DNA of 8,332 nt, from contig CAZTOK010000048.1 in NCBI GenBank assembly GCA_964615445.1, forward strand, positions 1-8,332, read 5' to 3'. A program made the position numbers and the translations under genes. The number at the start of each line of letters is the position of its first letter. The first letter of the stretch is position 1. Positions 1 through 5,823 of the stretch are shown one piece after another. The DNA is from JALRBM01 sp964615445. GTDB lineage: Bacteria; Patescibacteriota; Saccharimonadia; Saccharimonadales; Saccharimonadaceae. The notes beneath the pieces were generated by a model. It was not told the DNA's origin. It ran no database searches and saw nothing but the letters and a program-made list of their open reading frames with translations.

Positions 1-1
1 T

Positions 2-298
2 CGGGCACAGGTGCTTCACCTTGCAGAATCGTTCAGCTTTGCACCCAAACTAGGCCACGACGCTAACGCAGGGCTATGGGATGGATTTGGGACACACGAC
101 GAGTCAGGCCGTGAATGGCGGGTCGAGCACAGTGAGCTCAACTTTTCCGCTTCACTACGGCTGCGGGCGTCGGGGAGACACAACGAGCACCTGCGTACCT
201 TGCCTACGACAGTACTTCATCCGCCTTACGAAGCTATCTGGCAACCCACCGGACAATTCAGTTTGGGCGTACCGATAACTCTTACGGTCAATCGCTAA
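2..298 (+). CDS. 3' end of an unrecognised protein, open at the window edge
   Basis: One plus-strand frame is open from the first bases to a TAA at 296-298; the other two plus frames are stopped within about 65 bases, so this is the most likely coding frame. The visible 98 residues contain no motif I recognise. They are rich in His and contain three Trp, with a last stretch (GQFSLGVPITLTVNR) that looks like a pair of beta strands, as at the end of a beta-sandwich or secreted protein. An internal GTG at 11-13 is a possible start, but no Shine-Dalgarno sequence precedes it, and the frame continues upstream, so the real start is probably outside the window. A strong hairpin 22 bases after the stop supports a transcript ending here. 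No function is assigned. Confidence 0.5.
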   Translation, partial: RAQVLHLAESFSFAPKLGHDANAGLWDGFGTHDESGREWRVEHSELNFSASLRLRASGRHNEHLRTLPTTVLHPPYEAIWQPTGQFSLGVPITLTVNR

Positions 299-320
299 GT
301 ATAGTTGACTGGTACCACAA

Positions 321-361
321 AAGAGGTAGATGGTCACAGGCACTGTGACCATCTACCTCTT
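321..361. terminator. Bidirectional hairpin between two convergent genes
   Basis: Two perfect 19-base arms (321-339 and 343-361) enclose a three-base loop, GCA. The hairpin sits between the stop of the plus-strand gene (298) and the stop of the minus-strand rdgB gene (377), the place expected for a shared terminator. The T tract is weak on both sides (TTATTT on plus; TTGTGG on minus), so it may act by stem strength, or protect 3' ends, rather than as a textbook intrinsic terminator. Confidence 0.75.
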
Positions 362-376
362 ATTTACTAACAGTGG

Positions 377-928
377 CTATTTTGACGTGCCAAAAATTGC
401 CCGACGAAGAGAGTGTGCTGCCTGAGCACGCATAGAAATAGCGTCTTTCTCTTCGGCATTCATTTCTGCGAATGTTTTTAACTGATTTTCAGGTATAAAA
501 ATAGGATCGTAGCCAAAGCCATTCTCACCTCTAATAACCTCTGCTATGGTACCTTCAAGTTTACCGACAAATACCCGAGCCCCACTTGCATCGCAATAGC
601 CAAGTGCTGTTACTACAGTTGCAGCACGATCCCCCCAACCATCCAACATCTTCAAAATTCCCTCATTGCCGACATTGTCTAGAAACCACGCAATCAATGC
701 TCCTGGAAGATCTCCCCAAGCATGAATATATAGTCCCGTATCGTCGACGAACACTGGTTTCTGTACCACTGCATATGCAGCGAGCGCCTTTTCTTTTGCG
801 ACTAGAGCTACATCAGTCGCTTGAATCTCAGGCAGCGCTATCTTTTGATTGAGTACCTTTACTCCTAGGAGACGTTCGAATTCTTTTGCTTTTCCAGCAT
901 TACCAGTAATAAGGGTTACTTCTTGCAT
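377..928 (-). CDS. rdgB: Non-canonical purine NTP pyrophosphatase, RdgB/HAM1 (ITPase) family
   Basis: This enzyme hydrolyses dITP, ITP and XTP to the monophosphate and pyrophosphate, cleaning the cytoplasmic nucleotide pool of deaminated purines. The 183 residues carry the family landmarks in order: TGNAGKAKEF at 8-17 (nucleotide binding), VDDTGL at 61-66 with D63 as the expected catalytic base, LPGALIAWFL at 74-83, RAATVV at 101-106, GFGYDPIF at 137-144, and TFAEM..EEK..IS.R at 152-167. Length is normal for the family. The PG..I.WFL and NEGILKML wording is closer to archaeal and eukaryotic ITPases than to E. coli RdgB. One oddity is that the usual Ser-His-Arg near the C-terminus is S165-M166-R167. 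The ATG at 928 follows an AAGGAG sequence (936-941) at proper spacing. It appears to be transcribed alone. Confidence 0.93.
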   Translation of the reverse strand: MQEVTLITGNAGKAKEFERLLGVKVLNQKIALPEIQATDVALVAKEKALAAYAVVQKPVFVDDTGLYIHAWGDLPGALIAWFLDNVGNEGILKMLDGWGDRAATVVTALGYCDASGARVFVGKLEGTIAEVIRGENGFGYDPIFIPENQLKTFAEMNAEEKDAISMRAQAAHSLRRAIFGTSK

Positions 929-935
929 CTACAGA

Positions 936-957
936 CTCCTTTTTTACAAGTATACCA
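936..957 (-). promoter_or_regulatory. Ribosome binding site and extended -10 of rdgB
   Basis: Read on the minus strand, TGGTATACT (949-957) is an extended -10 element, and AAGGAG (936-941) is a Shine-Dalgarno sequence seven bases before the ATG. No clear -35 is seen, which extended -10 promoters can do without. The implied start site lies close to the Shine-Dalgarno sequence, so the leader would be very short; a promoter farther upstream is possible. Confidence 0.4.
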
Positions 958-1014
958 GCTGCACGTTGCACTTATTATTTGACTCTTTTCTAAAATCCGA
1001 AATTCTCCCATATA

Positions 1015-1045
1015 GAAAAGACCCCTTTTGGTAACACGGAGGGGT
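1015..1045 (-). terminator. Probable terminator downstream of the 141-aa protein gene
   Basis: On the minus strand ACCCCT (1040-1045) pairs with AGGGGT (1021-1026) around a 13-base loop and is followed by CTTTTCT. It is about 90 bases past the stop at 1138. Nearer to the stop a second weak dyad is visible, CTTACTT (1087-1093) with AAGTAAG (1107-1113). The 209-base gap 929-1137 holds no gene that I can support. Confidence 0.45.
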
Positions 1046-1137
1046 AACCGCGGAGCTAGAATTTTCGAGGTCCAGCCCAGTCCACGCTTACTTGGTTTTA
1101 GCTCGAAAGTAAGAGACGAATTAGAAAAAGGAACAGG

Positions 1138-1563
1138 TTAGCGTGAACCATCCCAGGTCGTATTGATGTAGACTCCACCATGAACATCGCGTGCCACCAC
1201 ACCATGATTCACGCCGCCAACATAGTTGACCGTAGTACGAGGAGAAGGCTCAGCAGGAGTAGTCAGTCCTAACGCGAATCGGAGCTGCTGACGCTCATCC
1301 TGATAATACTGGAAAGCCTTCGGGTTCAGCTCCATACACCCAGCGAAAGTTTGGATAATCCAGTCATCCACCTGTGCTGGCATCAGCGGAATATTAAACC
1401 TGTTGACACATGCAGTCTGTGCCTGCTCAATACTATCGAAACGGATAAGCTCCATAACCCGTACGTCAGACCATGAACCAAGCCACACAGCGCCAGATTC
1501 CAGCTGCACAGCAAGTCCAAAAGGTGGCGGCGCTTGACCGGCCAATTCGTAATAGTTGGGCAT
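1138..1563 (-). CDS. Uncharacterised 141-aa protein with a glycine-rich C-terminal motif
   Basis: I do not recognise the family. Residues 1-100 look like a small globular domain, with strands around GLAVQLESGAVWLGSW (16-31) and helices around 43-55 and 82-99; it has no membrane segment or signal peptide. A Pro/Thr/Ser linker (101-111) leads to GGVNHGVVARDVHGGVYI (116-133). That tail resembles the short motif with a V.G.VVQA.DIHGGV pattern that I recall from linker regions of actinobacterial NTPase, TPR and other signalling proteins; this is a memory-based similarity, not a search result. The ATG at 1563 has AAGGAG (1571-1576) upstream, which fixes the start. The gene follows the membrane protein gene on the same strand after 84 bases, but has its own promoter. 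Confidence 0.72.
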   Translation of the reverse strand: MPNYYELAGQAPPPFGLAVQLESGAVWLGSWSDVRVMELIRFDSIEQAQTACVNRFNIPLMPAQVDDWIIQTFAGCMELNPKAFQYYQDERQQLRFALGLTTPAEPSPRTTVNYVGGVNHGVVARDVHGGVYINTTWDGSR

Positions 1564-1604
1564 CTTACAGCTCCTTACCAGTAGGCGGTCTTCTGTGTCA
1601 ATTA

Positions 1605-1633
1605 TTTATACCACAATTAATATAAACTGAATA
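1605..1633 (-). promoter_or_regulatory. Promoter of the 141-aa protein gene
   Basis: On the minus strand, TGGTATAAA (1605-1613) is an extended -10 element. A weak -35, TATTCA (1628-1633), lies 17 bases upstream. The predicted leader of about 35 bases carries the AAGGAG Shine-Dalgarno sequence. Confidence 0.5.
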
Positions 1634-1647
1634 GTACCCACCGAATG

Positions 1648-2253
1648 CTATCGACCCCATTCTACACCATCATCAGCATCGTCAGATGAAAACGTCAGAA
1701 TCAGGAAAAGCACAAGATACCAACCCCATACAAAGGTTTCCAGAATTGCAGTGGTAAATCCCACGCCAAACAATGCGCATACACTTGCAATAAGCAAGAC
1801 TAGTGCGATACCAGCCAAGCCAACAAGTACAGTCGACACCCAAATCGGAAATGGCCACTCCTGAGCCATTGGCCACAACCAGCTCGTGCCAAACCAGCAC
1901 CCGAGATACACTATTGAGCTAGTAAGCATGAAGGGCAGTCTGCTCAAAAACTTGTCAAACCTATTAACCATATTCAACAAGCGCAACATAAATACCACAA
2001 ACAGAATTAACAATCCCACTCCAGTTGCAGCGATGAATGTGCCAATTATAGCCATAATGATAGCCCGTTCAATCATCGACTGCAACGAGACCATCACCGA
2101 AAGGATACCAATGACAAAACATACCACCAAAAAGCTAACTAGCCTAGAATTGGTAGTGTTCGGGTTAAACTCTACGGCACACAACGCCCCATAGGCCATA
2201 AGCGTACTTACCGCTATAGCGGGCCGAACGTACTCCGCCTTAATAGTAGACAT
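1648..2253 (-). CDS. Uncharacterised six-helix inner membrane protein
   Basis: This 201-residue protein has about six hydrophobic segments: roughly 10-28, 37-57, 64-90, 107-127, 137-165 and 169-189. It ends in a short acidic tail, SSDDADDGVEWGR (189-201). The basic stretch RLLNMVNRFDKFLSRL (91-106) between helices 3 and 4 is a probable cytoplasmic loop. No transporter or enzyme motif is visible and I do not recognise the family. A longer reading from an ATG at 2277 is possible, but only the ATG at 2253 has a Shine-Dalgarno sequence (GGAGGTG, minus strand, just upstream), so the start was set there. A good promoter lies 47 bases above it. It could be functionally linked to the 141-aa protein gene that follows, but nothing beyond co-orientation shows it. 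Confidence 0.78.
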   Translation of the reverse strand: MSTIKAEYVRPAIAVSTLMAYGALCAVEFNPNTTNSRLVSFLVVCFVIGILSVMVSLQSMIERAIIMAIIGTFIAATGVGLLILFVVFMLRLLNMVNRFDKFLSRLPFMLTSSIVYLGCWFGTSWLWPMAQEWPFPIWVSTVLVGLAGIALVLLIASVCALFGVGFTTAILETFVWGWYLVLFLILTFSSDDADDGVEWGR

Positions 2254-2299
2254 ACCCACCTCCAGTTGACATATCAACGACTAAAAGCGGTTGAGGCAT

Positions 2300-2328
2300 A
2301 TCTTACCATAAAGTGCGCGACATGTCAT
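2300..2328 (-). promoter_or_regulatory. Sigma-70-type promoter of the membrane protein gene
   Basis: On the minus strand ATGACA (2323-2328, five of six bases match TTGACA), a 17-base spacer, then TAAGAT (2300-2305) preceded by TGG, an extended -10. This is one of the better promoters in the window. Confidence 0.6.
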
Positions 2329-2332
2329 TAGA

Positions 2333-2338
2333 TATAAT
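2333..2338 (+). promoter_or_regulatory. Candidate -10 box of the small GC-rich ORF
   Basis: A perfect TATAAT on the plus strand. No good -35 is found at the right distance. The implied start at about 2345 gives a leader of about 22 bases before the ATG at 2367. It lies back-to-back with the promoter of the membrane protein gene. Confidence 0.35.
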
Positions 2339-2366
2339 GCACGAAATCACCCCTTAATACTGCGGC

Positions 2367-2507
2367 ATGATTGGCCTGCTGGTTCGTGACGGCGTATACC
2401 ACCTCCTGGAAGATGACGGTAACGGGCAGTGGGCATTCGTTGATGACTACACCGTTGAGATGATCGGCCGAGAGCTGGCCGCCGTGCTGGAGCGCGGCGC
2501 AGCCTAG
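2367..2507 (+). CDS. Small 46-residue acidic protein, GC-rich, unknown function
   Basis: An ATG at 2367 opens 46 codons ending at TAG (2505-2507). The product begins MIGLLVRDGVYHLLEDDG and ends in a predicted helix, MIGRELAAVLERGAA. The composition (many Asp and Glu, Val and Leu alternating with Gly) looks like a real small folded protein, with two or three strands and a helix. Its codons favour G or C at the third position (GGC, CTG, GCC, GTG, CGC) much more than the neighbours, suggesting recent acquisition or strong selection. No Shine-Dalgarno sequence precedes the start. A TATAAT upstream and a hairpin with a T tract downstream suggest a stand-alone unit. No family is recognised, and it could still be a chance ORF in a GC-rich patch. 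Confidence 0.5.
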   Translation: MIGLLVRDGVYHLLEDDGNGQWAFVDDYTVEMIGRELAAVLERGAA

Positions 2508-2531
2508 CTCACGCTGTTATCCATCACAACC

Positions 2532-2569
2532 GTGGGACTCCGCTGCAAAAAAGCGTAGCGGAGTCCCAC
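2532..2569. repeat. Perfect 13-bp inverted repeat with an A-rich loop
   Basis: GTGGGACTCCGCT (2532-2544) and its exact reverse complement (2557-2569) flank a 12-base loop containing six A residues. It starts 25 bases after the stop of the small ORF and is not directly followed by a T tract. It may be the first of two tandem stems that end the small ORF transcript, or an RNA element of its own. Confidence 0.6.
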
Positions 2570-2575
2570 AAGAAA

Positions 2576-2597
2576 GACACTTGCGTGTCATTTTTTT
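2576..2597 (+). terminator. Intrinsic terminator, plus strand
   Basis: GACAC (2576-2580) and GTGTC (2585-2589) form a five-base-pair stem with a TTGC loop, followed by A and seven T. The stem is short, but the T tract is the clearest in the window. It probably ends the transcript of the small ORF at 2367-2507. Confidence 0.5.
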
Positions 2598-2740
2598 AAT
2601 TCTAAAAAACACTTCAAACGAATGGCCTTTTTCATTTTTATGATTACCCCTTGCCTGAAGGGAAGGGCATTGTTTAGACGTTGGAACCGACCTCGCATTA
2701 CTAAATAGCAGCACCGCTAGTTTAGCACCAGATCCTCGAC

Positions 2741-2746
2741 TATAAT
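2741..2746 (+). promoter_or_regulatory. -10 box of the DUF1330 gene
   Basis: A perfect TATAAT on the plus strand gives a leader of about 54 bases ahead of the ATG at 2807. No convincing -35 is seen. The stretch 2598-2740 between the upstream terminator and this box shows no gene I can support; a minus-strand ORF through it runs across both hairpins and has no recognisable product. Confidence 0.45.
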
Positions 2747-2806
2747 AAATATGACCCATTAAAAAGGTCTATCGTTTCGATTTTATAAAAAGCTGAAAGG
2801 AGACGT

Positions 2807-3103
2807 ATGTCAGCCTATGTACTTTCGTTCGTCACACCAATCAATACAGAACAGTTTGAAGCATACCGCGAGATCGCTAAGAAATCTATGGAGGTGTACG
2901 GTGGTCGCTACGTCGTGCGCGGTGGCGACATCGAAGTAGCAGAAGGTTCATGGCCTGAAGGCCAGGCGGTAGTCATGATGGAGTTCCAAGACATGGACAC
3001 ATTACATACATGGTACGAGTCACCAGAATACGCACCTGCGCGAGAGATAAGCAAGGCTGCGTTACATCGACAGCTCTTGTTTATCGAAGGTGTGACAAGG
3101 TAA
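2807..3103 (+). CDS. DUF1330 family protein
   Basis: The 98-residue product matches the DUF1330 pattern along its whole length: an opening strand, AYVLSFVTPIN; a helix, EQFEAYREIAKKSM; YGGRYVVRGGDIEVAEGSW at 31-49; a strand, AVVMMEFQDMDTL; then WYESPEYAPA at 69-78, a strongly conserved family stretch, and a final helix and strand. The family has a ferredoxin-like dimeric alpha-beta barrel fold; no reaction is established for it in general. AAAGGAG ends five bases before the ATG, giving a sure start. It faces the first VOC gene, and a 10-bp hairpin lies between them. Its place beside VOC, MFS and HxlR genes hints at a role in small-molecule stress, which is an inference. Confidence 0.9.
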   Translation: MSAYVLSFVTPINTEQFEAYREIAKKSMEVYGGRYVVRGGDIEVAEGSWPEGQAVVMMEFQDMDTLHTWYESPEYAPAREISKAALHRQLLFIEGVTR

Positions 3104-3142
3104 CGCTTTTACTGCATTTTTCAAAAAATTGAGCCATGACAA

Positions 3143-3170
3143 ATGTGACCAATGCTGATCTTGGTCACAT
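3143..3170. terminator. Bidirectional hairpin between DUF1330 and VOC genes
   Basis: ATGTGACCAA (3143-3152) and TTGGTCACAT (3161-3170) are perfect 10-base arms with an eight-base loop, placed between two convergent stops (3103 and 3187). No T tract follows directly on either strand; the nearest, TTTTTT on the minus strand, starts 15 bases beyond the stem. Confidence 0.65.
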
Positions 3171-3186
3171 CGGAAATGAGATGAAA

Positions 3187-3567
3187 CTACGGTTGTGGCG
3201 TCCCTATCGAGTATAGGTTGCCGTCCGGATCCTCGAACCAAGCTACCTGCACATCACCCATGGTGGCAACGCCATCCTGCCACGTTGCCCCAGGGATATC
3301 GTAGGTGAGGAACACAATTCCTTTCGCCTTCATTTCCTTAACTAAGTCATCAATAGTTTCAAGTTCCCAGGTGGCCACCGACGCCTTACTAGAGCCAGCC
3401 GTAGCTGGCGACTCATAAATGAATAAATTACCACCGCCCGTGCGATATGTAAGACCACGCGGATTTTCTGCTTCGCGGCTTAAACCGAGCTTGCCCTCAT
3501 AAAATTCTTTGGCTTTCTGTAAATCGCTCACCGGTACGGTTGCTAAAAATTTTGCATTGTTGAACAT
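3187..3567 (-). CDS. VOC (glyoxalase/bleomycin resistance fold) protein, copy 1
   Basis: This 126-residue protein has the two beta-alpha-beta-beta-beta modules of the vicinal oxygen chelate fold. Module one starts with FLATVPVSDLQKAKEFYEGKL (7-27) and contains ENPRGLTYRTGGGNLFIYESP. Module two includes LTYDIPGATW and ends VAWFEDPDGNLYSIGTP, the family's DPDGN signature at 117-121. Two positions that carry metal ligands in glyoxalase I appear replaced: the first strand has no His, and the residue after DPDGN.. that is Glu in glyoxalase I is Ser. A plain glyoxalase I reaction is therefore unlikely; binding or modification of a small organic compound is possible. About half its residues match the second VOC protein (5902-6285). 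A strong AAGGAGG sequence precedes the ATG. It lies 35 bases after the MFS gene, probably in the same transcript. Confidence 0.9.
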   Translation of the reverse strand: MFNNAKFLATVPVSDLQKAKEFYEGKLGLSREAENPRGLTYRTGGGNLFIYESPATAGSSKASVATWELETIDDLVKEMKAKGIVFLTYDIPGATWQDGVATMGDVQVAWFEDPDGNLYSIGTPQP

Positions 3568-3587
3568 TATTATTCCTCCTTATACTA

Positions 3588-3593
3588 ATTATA
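3588..3593 (-). promoter_or_regulatory. Internal -10 box upstream of VOC copy 1
   Basis: A perfect TATAAT on the minus strand lies in the 35-base gap between the MFS stop and the VOC start. A CTGACA (3615-3620) is 21 bases upstream, too far for a normal -35. The VOC gene may thus have an extra promoter of its own besides read-through from the MFS gene. Confidence 0.4.
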
Positions 3594-3602
3594 CGTTAGC
3601 CA

Positions 3603-4799
3603 TCATGTGCTCTCTGTCAGAGCTTGCTGGGGCATCTTACGCCAAAAATGCTTGCCTGCAAATAGGCTCACAGGCAAAGCGACGACACATATCGAAGCGG
3701 CAGCCAAGGGTATATTTGAAGCACCATTAAGTATAGAAATAGTTGTCCCACCAATTGCCGCACCAAGCGCAACACCAATATTCACTGCTGATACACCGAG
3801 CGTTGAGGCCAGGTTAGCGCCTTTACCCGCCAGACCAATTACGTATAGCTGATATGAAGGTACGAGACCAAATCCTACAAATCCCCATGCTAGCAGTAAG
3901 AGTGCAACCAGTATACTCTGAGCACCTAATAATCGCAGTAATATAAAAATTCCGATGAGCAGTACATTGGCAATAATAATTGTTTTGCGAGCGTTCTTAT
4001 CAGCCAGCTTGCCTCCTATAAACGTGCCAACTGCACAGGCCGTCCCATATGCAAACAAGAACACGCTCACCATGCCACCATATATATGTGTAATTGTGGT
4101 TAGAAATGGCTCTAGGTAGGTCAGCATCGTGAACTGACTGCCCATAATAAGCAGACCGGCAAGCAGCGTAATAAGCACACCGGGCGTAAGGGCTGCGCGC
4201 GACTGATCTTTTAGCGATACCTGCACATCACTTTTGGTGTGCGGCAAAAAAAGCAATAGACCACCGAGCGCTATGATACCCATAATAACCACTGCAATGA
4301 ATGCCGCTTGCCAGCCAAGTAGTTGTCCAACAAGTGTCCCGAGTGGCACCCCTAAGACTGTAGCTACCGAGAGGCCACCAAACACAATGCCAATTGCTTG
4401 ACCACGCTTTTGGGCCGAAACTGTCTGTGTGGCGATGGAAAAACTGCTACCAATAACTGCACCATGCATAACACCAGCTACAATACGTGCGATCAAAAAG
4501 AGATCATATGAGGTAGTAAATAATACTGCAGCGCTGCTGAGTACATATATAGAAGCAGTGGCGATCACAAGCGTGCGTCGTCTCATTTTATTCGTCAACG
4601 CTGTTAGTAGGGGCGAGCCGATAGCAATACCTAGGGCGTAGCCTGTAACGAGTTGTCCTGCGCTACCTACATTTACCTGTAAACTATCTGCTATTGGATT
4701 TAAAATGCCGACGATCATTAACTCAGCAGTACCAAGCACAAATGCTGTAAACGCCAGCACAAGAAGGACTATTTTGTATGATTGATTTTTGATGCTCAT
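3603..4799 (-). CDS. MFS transporter, drug/sugar efflux type (DHA1-like, 12 helices)
   Basis: A 398-residue inner membrane protein with 12 predicted helices (about 9-30, 45-66, 76-95, 98-120, 135-160, 165-186, 206-228, 240-262, 274-292, 296-318, 330-355, 362-385). The loop after helix 2 is a degenerate motif A (GSPLLTALTNKMRRR, 61-75, with Asn for the usual Asp). Its counterpart after helix 8 is better kept (GGKLADKNARK, 262-272). Helix 5 carries the antiporter-type motif C as GVPLGTLVGQLLGW (150-163). These point to a proton-driven exporter related to the AraJ/YdhP group; the substrate is unknown. The ATG at 4799 has no clear Shine-Dalgarno sequence, and a TATAGT (4820-4825) suggests a very short leader. 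It diverges from the HxlR regulator across 56 bases, a common arrangement in which the regulator controls the exporter. Confidence 0.92.
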   Translation of the reverse strand: MSIKNQSYKIVLLVLAFTAFVLGTAELMIVGILNPIADSLQVNVGSAGQLVTGYALGIAIGSPLLTALTNKMRRRTLVIATASIYVLSSAAVLFTTSYDLFLIARIVAGVMHGAVIGSSFSIATQTVSAQKRGQAIGIVFGGLSVATVLGVPLGTLVGQLLGWQAAFIAVVIMGIIALGGLLLFLPHTKSDVQVSLKDQSRAALTPGVLITLLAGLLIMGSQFTMLTYLEPFLTTITHIYGGMVSVFLFAYGTACAVGTFIGGKLADKNARKTIIIANVLLIGIFILLRLLGAQSILVALLLLAWGFVGFGLVPSYQLYVIGLAGKGANLASTLGVSAVNIGVALGAAIGGTTISILNGASNIPLAAASICVVALPVSLFAGKHFWRKMPQQALTEST

Positions 4800-4819
4800 G
4801 CCGTTATCGTAACATCGGA

Positions 4820-4851
4820 ACTATATTCTAGATAGGTACTATCACGTAGTA
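4820..4851. promoter_or_regulatory. Divergent promoter region with a TACT-n7-AGTA dyad
   Basis: TACTATCACGTAGTA (4837-4851) is an inverted repeat, TACTA-n5-TAGTA, ending four bases before the HxlR start codon. A weaker dyad, CTAT-n7-ATAG (4821-4835), adjoins it. A minus-strand TATAGT (4820-4825) could be the MFS -10, and a plus-strand TATATT (4822-4827) the HxlR -10. The main dyad would then overlap the MFS -35 region and lie just downstream of the HxlR start site. As I recall, YodB-type HxlR regulators bind TACT-n7-AGTA sites, which this matches in form. Binding is an inference. Confidence 0.55.
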
Positions 4852-4855
4852 TAGT

Positions 4856-5248
4856 ATGATTATGATTTTAAATAACAAAGAACATCTAATCAGTGTGGAC
4901 GGCAAGATTTATCACTGTCCAATTGACGTAAGCATGCACTACATTGGCGGAAAGTGGAAGGCGGTCGCCATGTGGTATCTGCATGACGGCCCTAAGCGCT
5001 ACAGTGAATTGCGCCGACTTATGAGTGGTATTACCGAGCGTATGCTCTCTAAACAATTACAAGAGCTGGAGCATGACGGGCTCATTGTCCGACATGACTA
5101 CCAAGAGATTCCGCCACACGTAGACTACGCACTCACCGAAGATGGTCAGAAGTTACTACCAGCTCTGCAAGCTCTATCCGACTGGAGCTTCGAGCTCTCA
5201 CAAAAACGTGGCACAATTGTTGCCGCGCGCAATGAAATGAGCGATTAG
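4856..5248 (+). CDS. HxlR-family transcriptional regulator
   Basis: The 130-residue protein is a winged-helix regulator: CPIDVSMHYIGGKWK (21-35), GPKRYSELRRLMSGITERML (45-64), LSKQLQELEHDGLIVR (64-79), then PPHVDYALTEDGQKLLP at 86-102, which forms the wing. C21 sits directly before the first helix, where redox-sensing members of the family (YodB, HypR, QorR type) carry the Cys that reacts with oxidants or electrophiles. An extra Met at codon 3 is an alternative start. No Shine-Dalgarno sequence precedes either, so the message may have a very short leader. It probably represses itself and the divergent MFS exporter through the dyad between them. No terminator is obvious in the 67 bases before the convergent DUF1801 gene. 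Confidence 0.92.
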   Translation: MIMILNNKEHLISVDGKIYHCPIDVSMHYIGGKWKAVAMWYLHDGPKRYSELRRLMSGITERMLSKQLQELEHDGLIVRHDYQEIPPHVDYALTEDGQKLLPALQALSDWSFELSQKRGTIVAARNEMSD

Positions 5249-5315
5249 CTAAGGGGCATTAATCAAGCTTTTCAGAAAAGAAACCCACAAAACTGGTTGC
5301 ATTCCAAAATTCAGC

Positions 5316-5780
5316 CTATCGCCGTTCCTTAAATTGCACGGGGTTCTGCGGATCTTTATTAAAGATTAAAGCAGCCTCTCTAAGCATCTGCGTAAATACT
5401 GTTTTGTCGAGCTGCTCAAGCGTTTCAAAGCTAAAATTATTATTTCCGCATCTTGTGCTCTTAAGTCTATCTACGTAAAAACCTACAAGTGGTTTATTGT
5501 TTTTTGTTATGGACAGATACATGCTAATGTAATTTTTCTGCAGAGCTATTCCGATGACCGGCCAATCAACCGTTGCTCCGGGGTTAGGGTGATAAGTAAA
5601 TTTTCCGTAGCCAAGCATTTTAAATGTCATGCCAGGCTCCTTTGGACCGACATTATAAAACCAAGGCTCTAACCCTGGAACTATTATGCGTATAAATTTG
5701 TCGATACCCTTGAGGTCACGACCCAACTGTTCGGCTTCTTTCAAATAGTCTTCCCTAGAATTGGCAGTAACTTTATACAT
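5316..5780 (-). CDS. DUF1801 family protein
   Basis: The 154-residue sequence fits the DUF1801 fold: an N-terminal helix; IDKFIRIIVPGLEPWFYN with the conserved Pro; FKMLGYGKFTYHP; VIGIALQKNYISMYLSI, corresponding to the family's YKNHISLY stretch, at about 81-91; and the C-terminal signature CGNNNFSFETLEQLDKTVFTQML at 111-133, matching its usual G..(C/S)IRFKKLEDLD pattern. The family is usually annotated only by number; no reaction is assigned here. The ATG at 5780 has no Shine-Dalgarno sequence, and the predicted promoter places transcription start at or next to the ATG. It lies downstream of the second VOC gene on the same strand, but a strong hairpin separates them. Confidence 0.82.
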   Translation of the reverse strand: MYKVTANSREDYLKEAEQLGRDLKGIDKFIRIIVPGLEPWFYNVGPKEPGMTFKMLGYGKFTYHPNPGATVDWPVIGIALQKNYISMYLSITKNNKPLVGFYVDRLKSTRCGNNNFSFETLEQLDKTVFTQMLREAALIFNKDPQNPVQFKERR

Positions 5781-5786
5781 GACTCA

Positions 5787-5820
5787 ATAGTATCGCGGTC
5801 ACCCTTTAAGTGTCTAGACA
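5787..5820 (-). promoter_or_regulatory. Promoter of the DUF1801 gene, apparently leaderless
   Basis: On the minus strand TAGACA (5811-5816, five of six consensus bases), an 18-base spacer and TACTAT (5787-5792). The implied start falls at about 5780-5781, on the ATG itself, which agrees with the missing Shine-Dalgarno sequence. The -35 is part of a perfect 10-base palindrome, TGTCTAGACA (5811-5820), a possible operator. Confidence 0.5.
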
Positions 5821-5823
5821 TCA

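Noticed and set aside
1040..1113. Possible tRNA in the 929-1137 gap
   Set aside because: Some tRNA-like pieces occur, but no cloverleaf or proper GTTCGA-type T arm could be formed on either strand.
1886..2194. Plus-strand 102-codon ORF antisense to the membrane protein
   Set aside because: It is the shadow of a hydrophobic minus-strand gene with a good promoter and Shine-Dalgarno sequence, and has no signals of its own.
2517..2759. Minus-strand 80-codon ORF with a C-terminal C..C pattern (CLSCG)
   Set aside because: It has no Shine-Dalgarno sequence, runs through both hairpins downstream of the small ORF, and its translation has no recognisable domain; the hairpins explain this stretch better.
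5249..5315. Terminator between the convergent HxlR and DUF1801 genes
   Set aside because: Only a tiny CTTTT/AAAAG stem with a three-base loop is present, with no stable hairpin.
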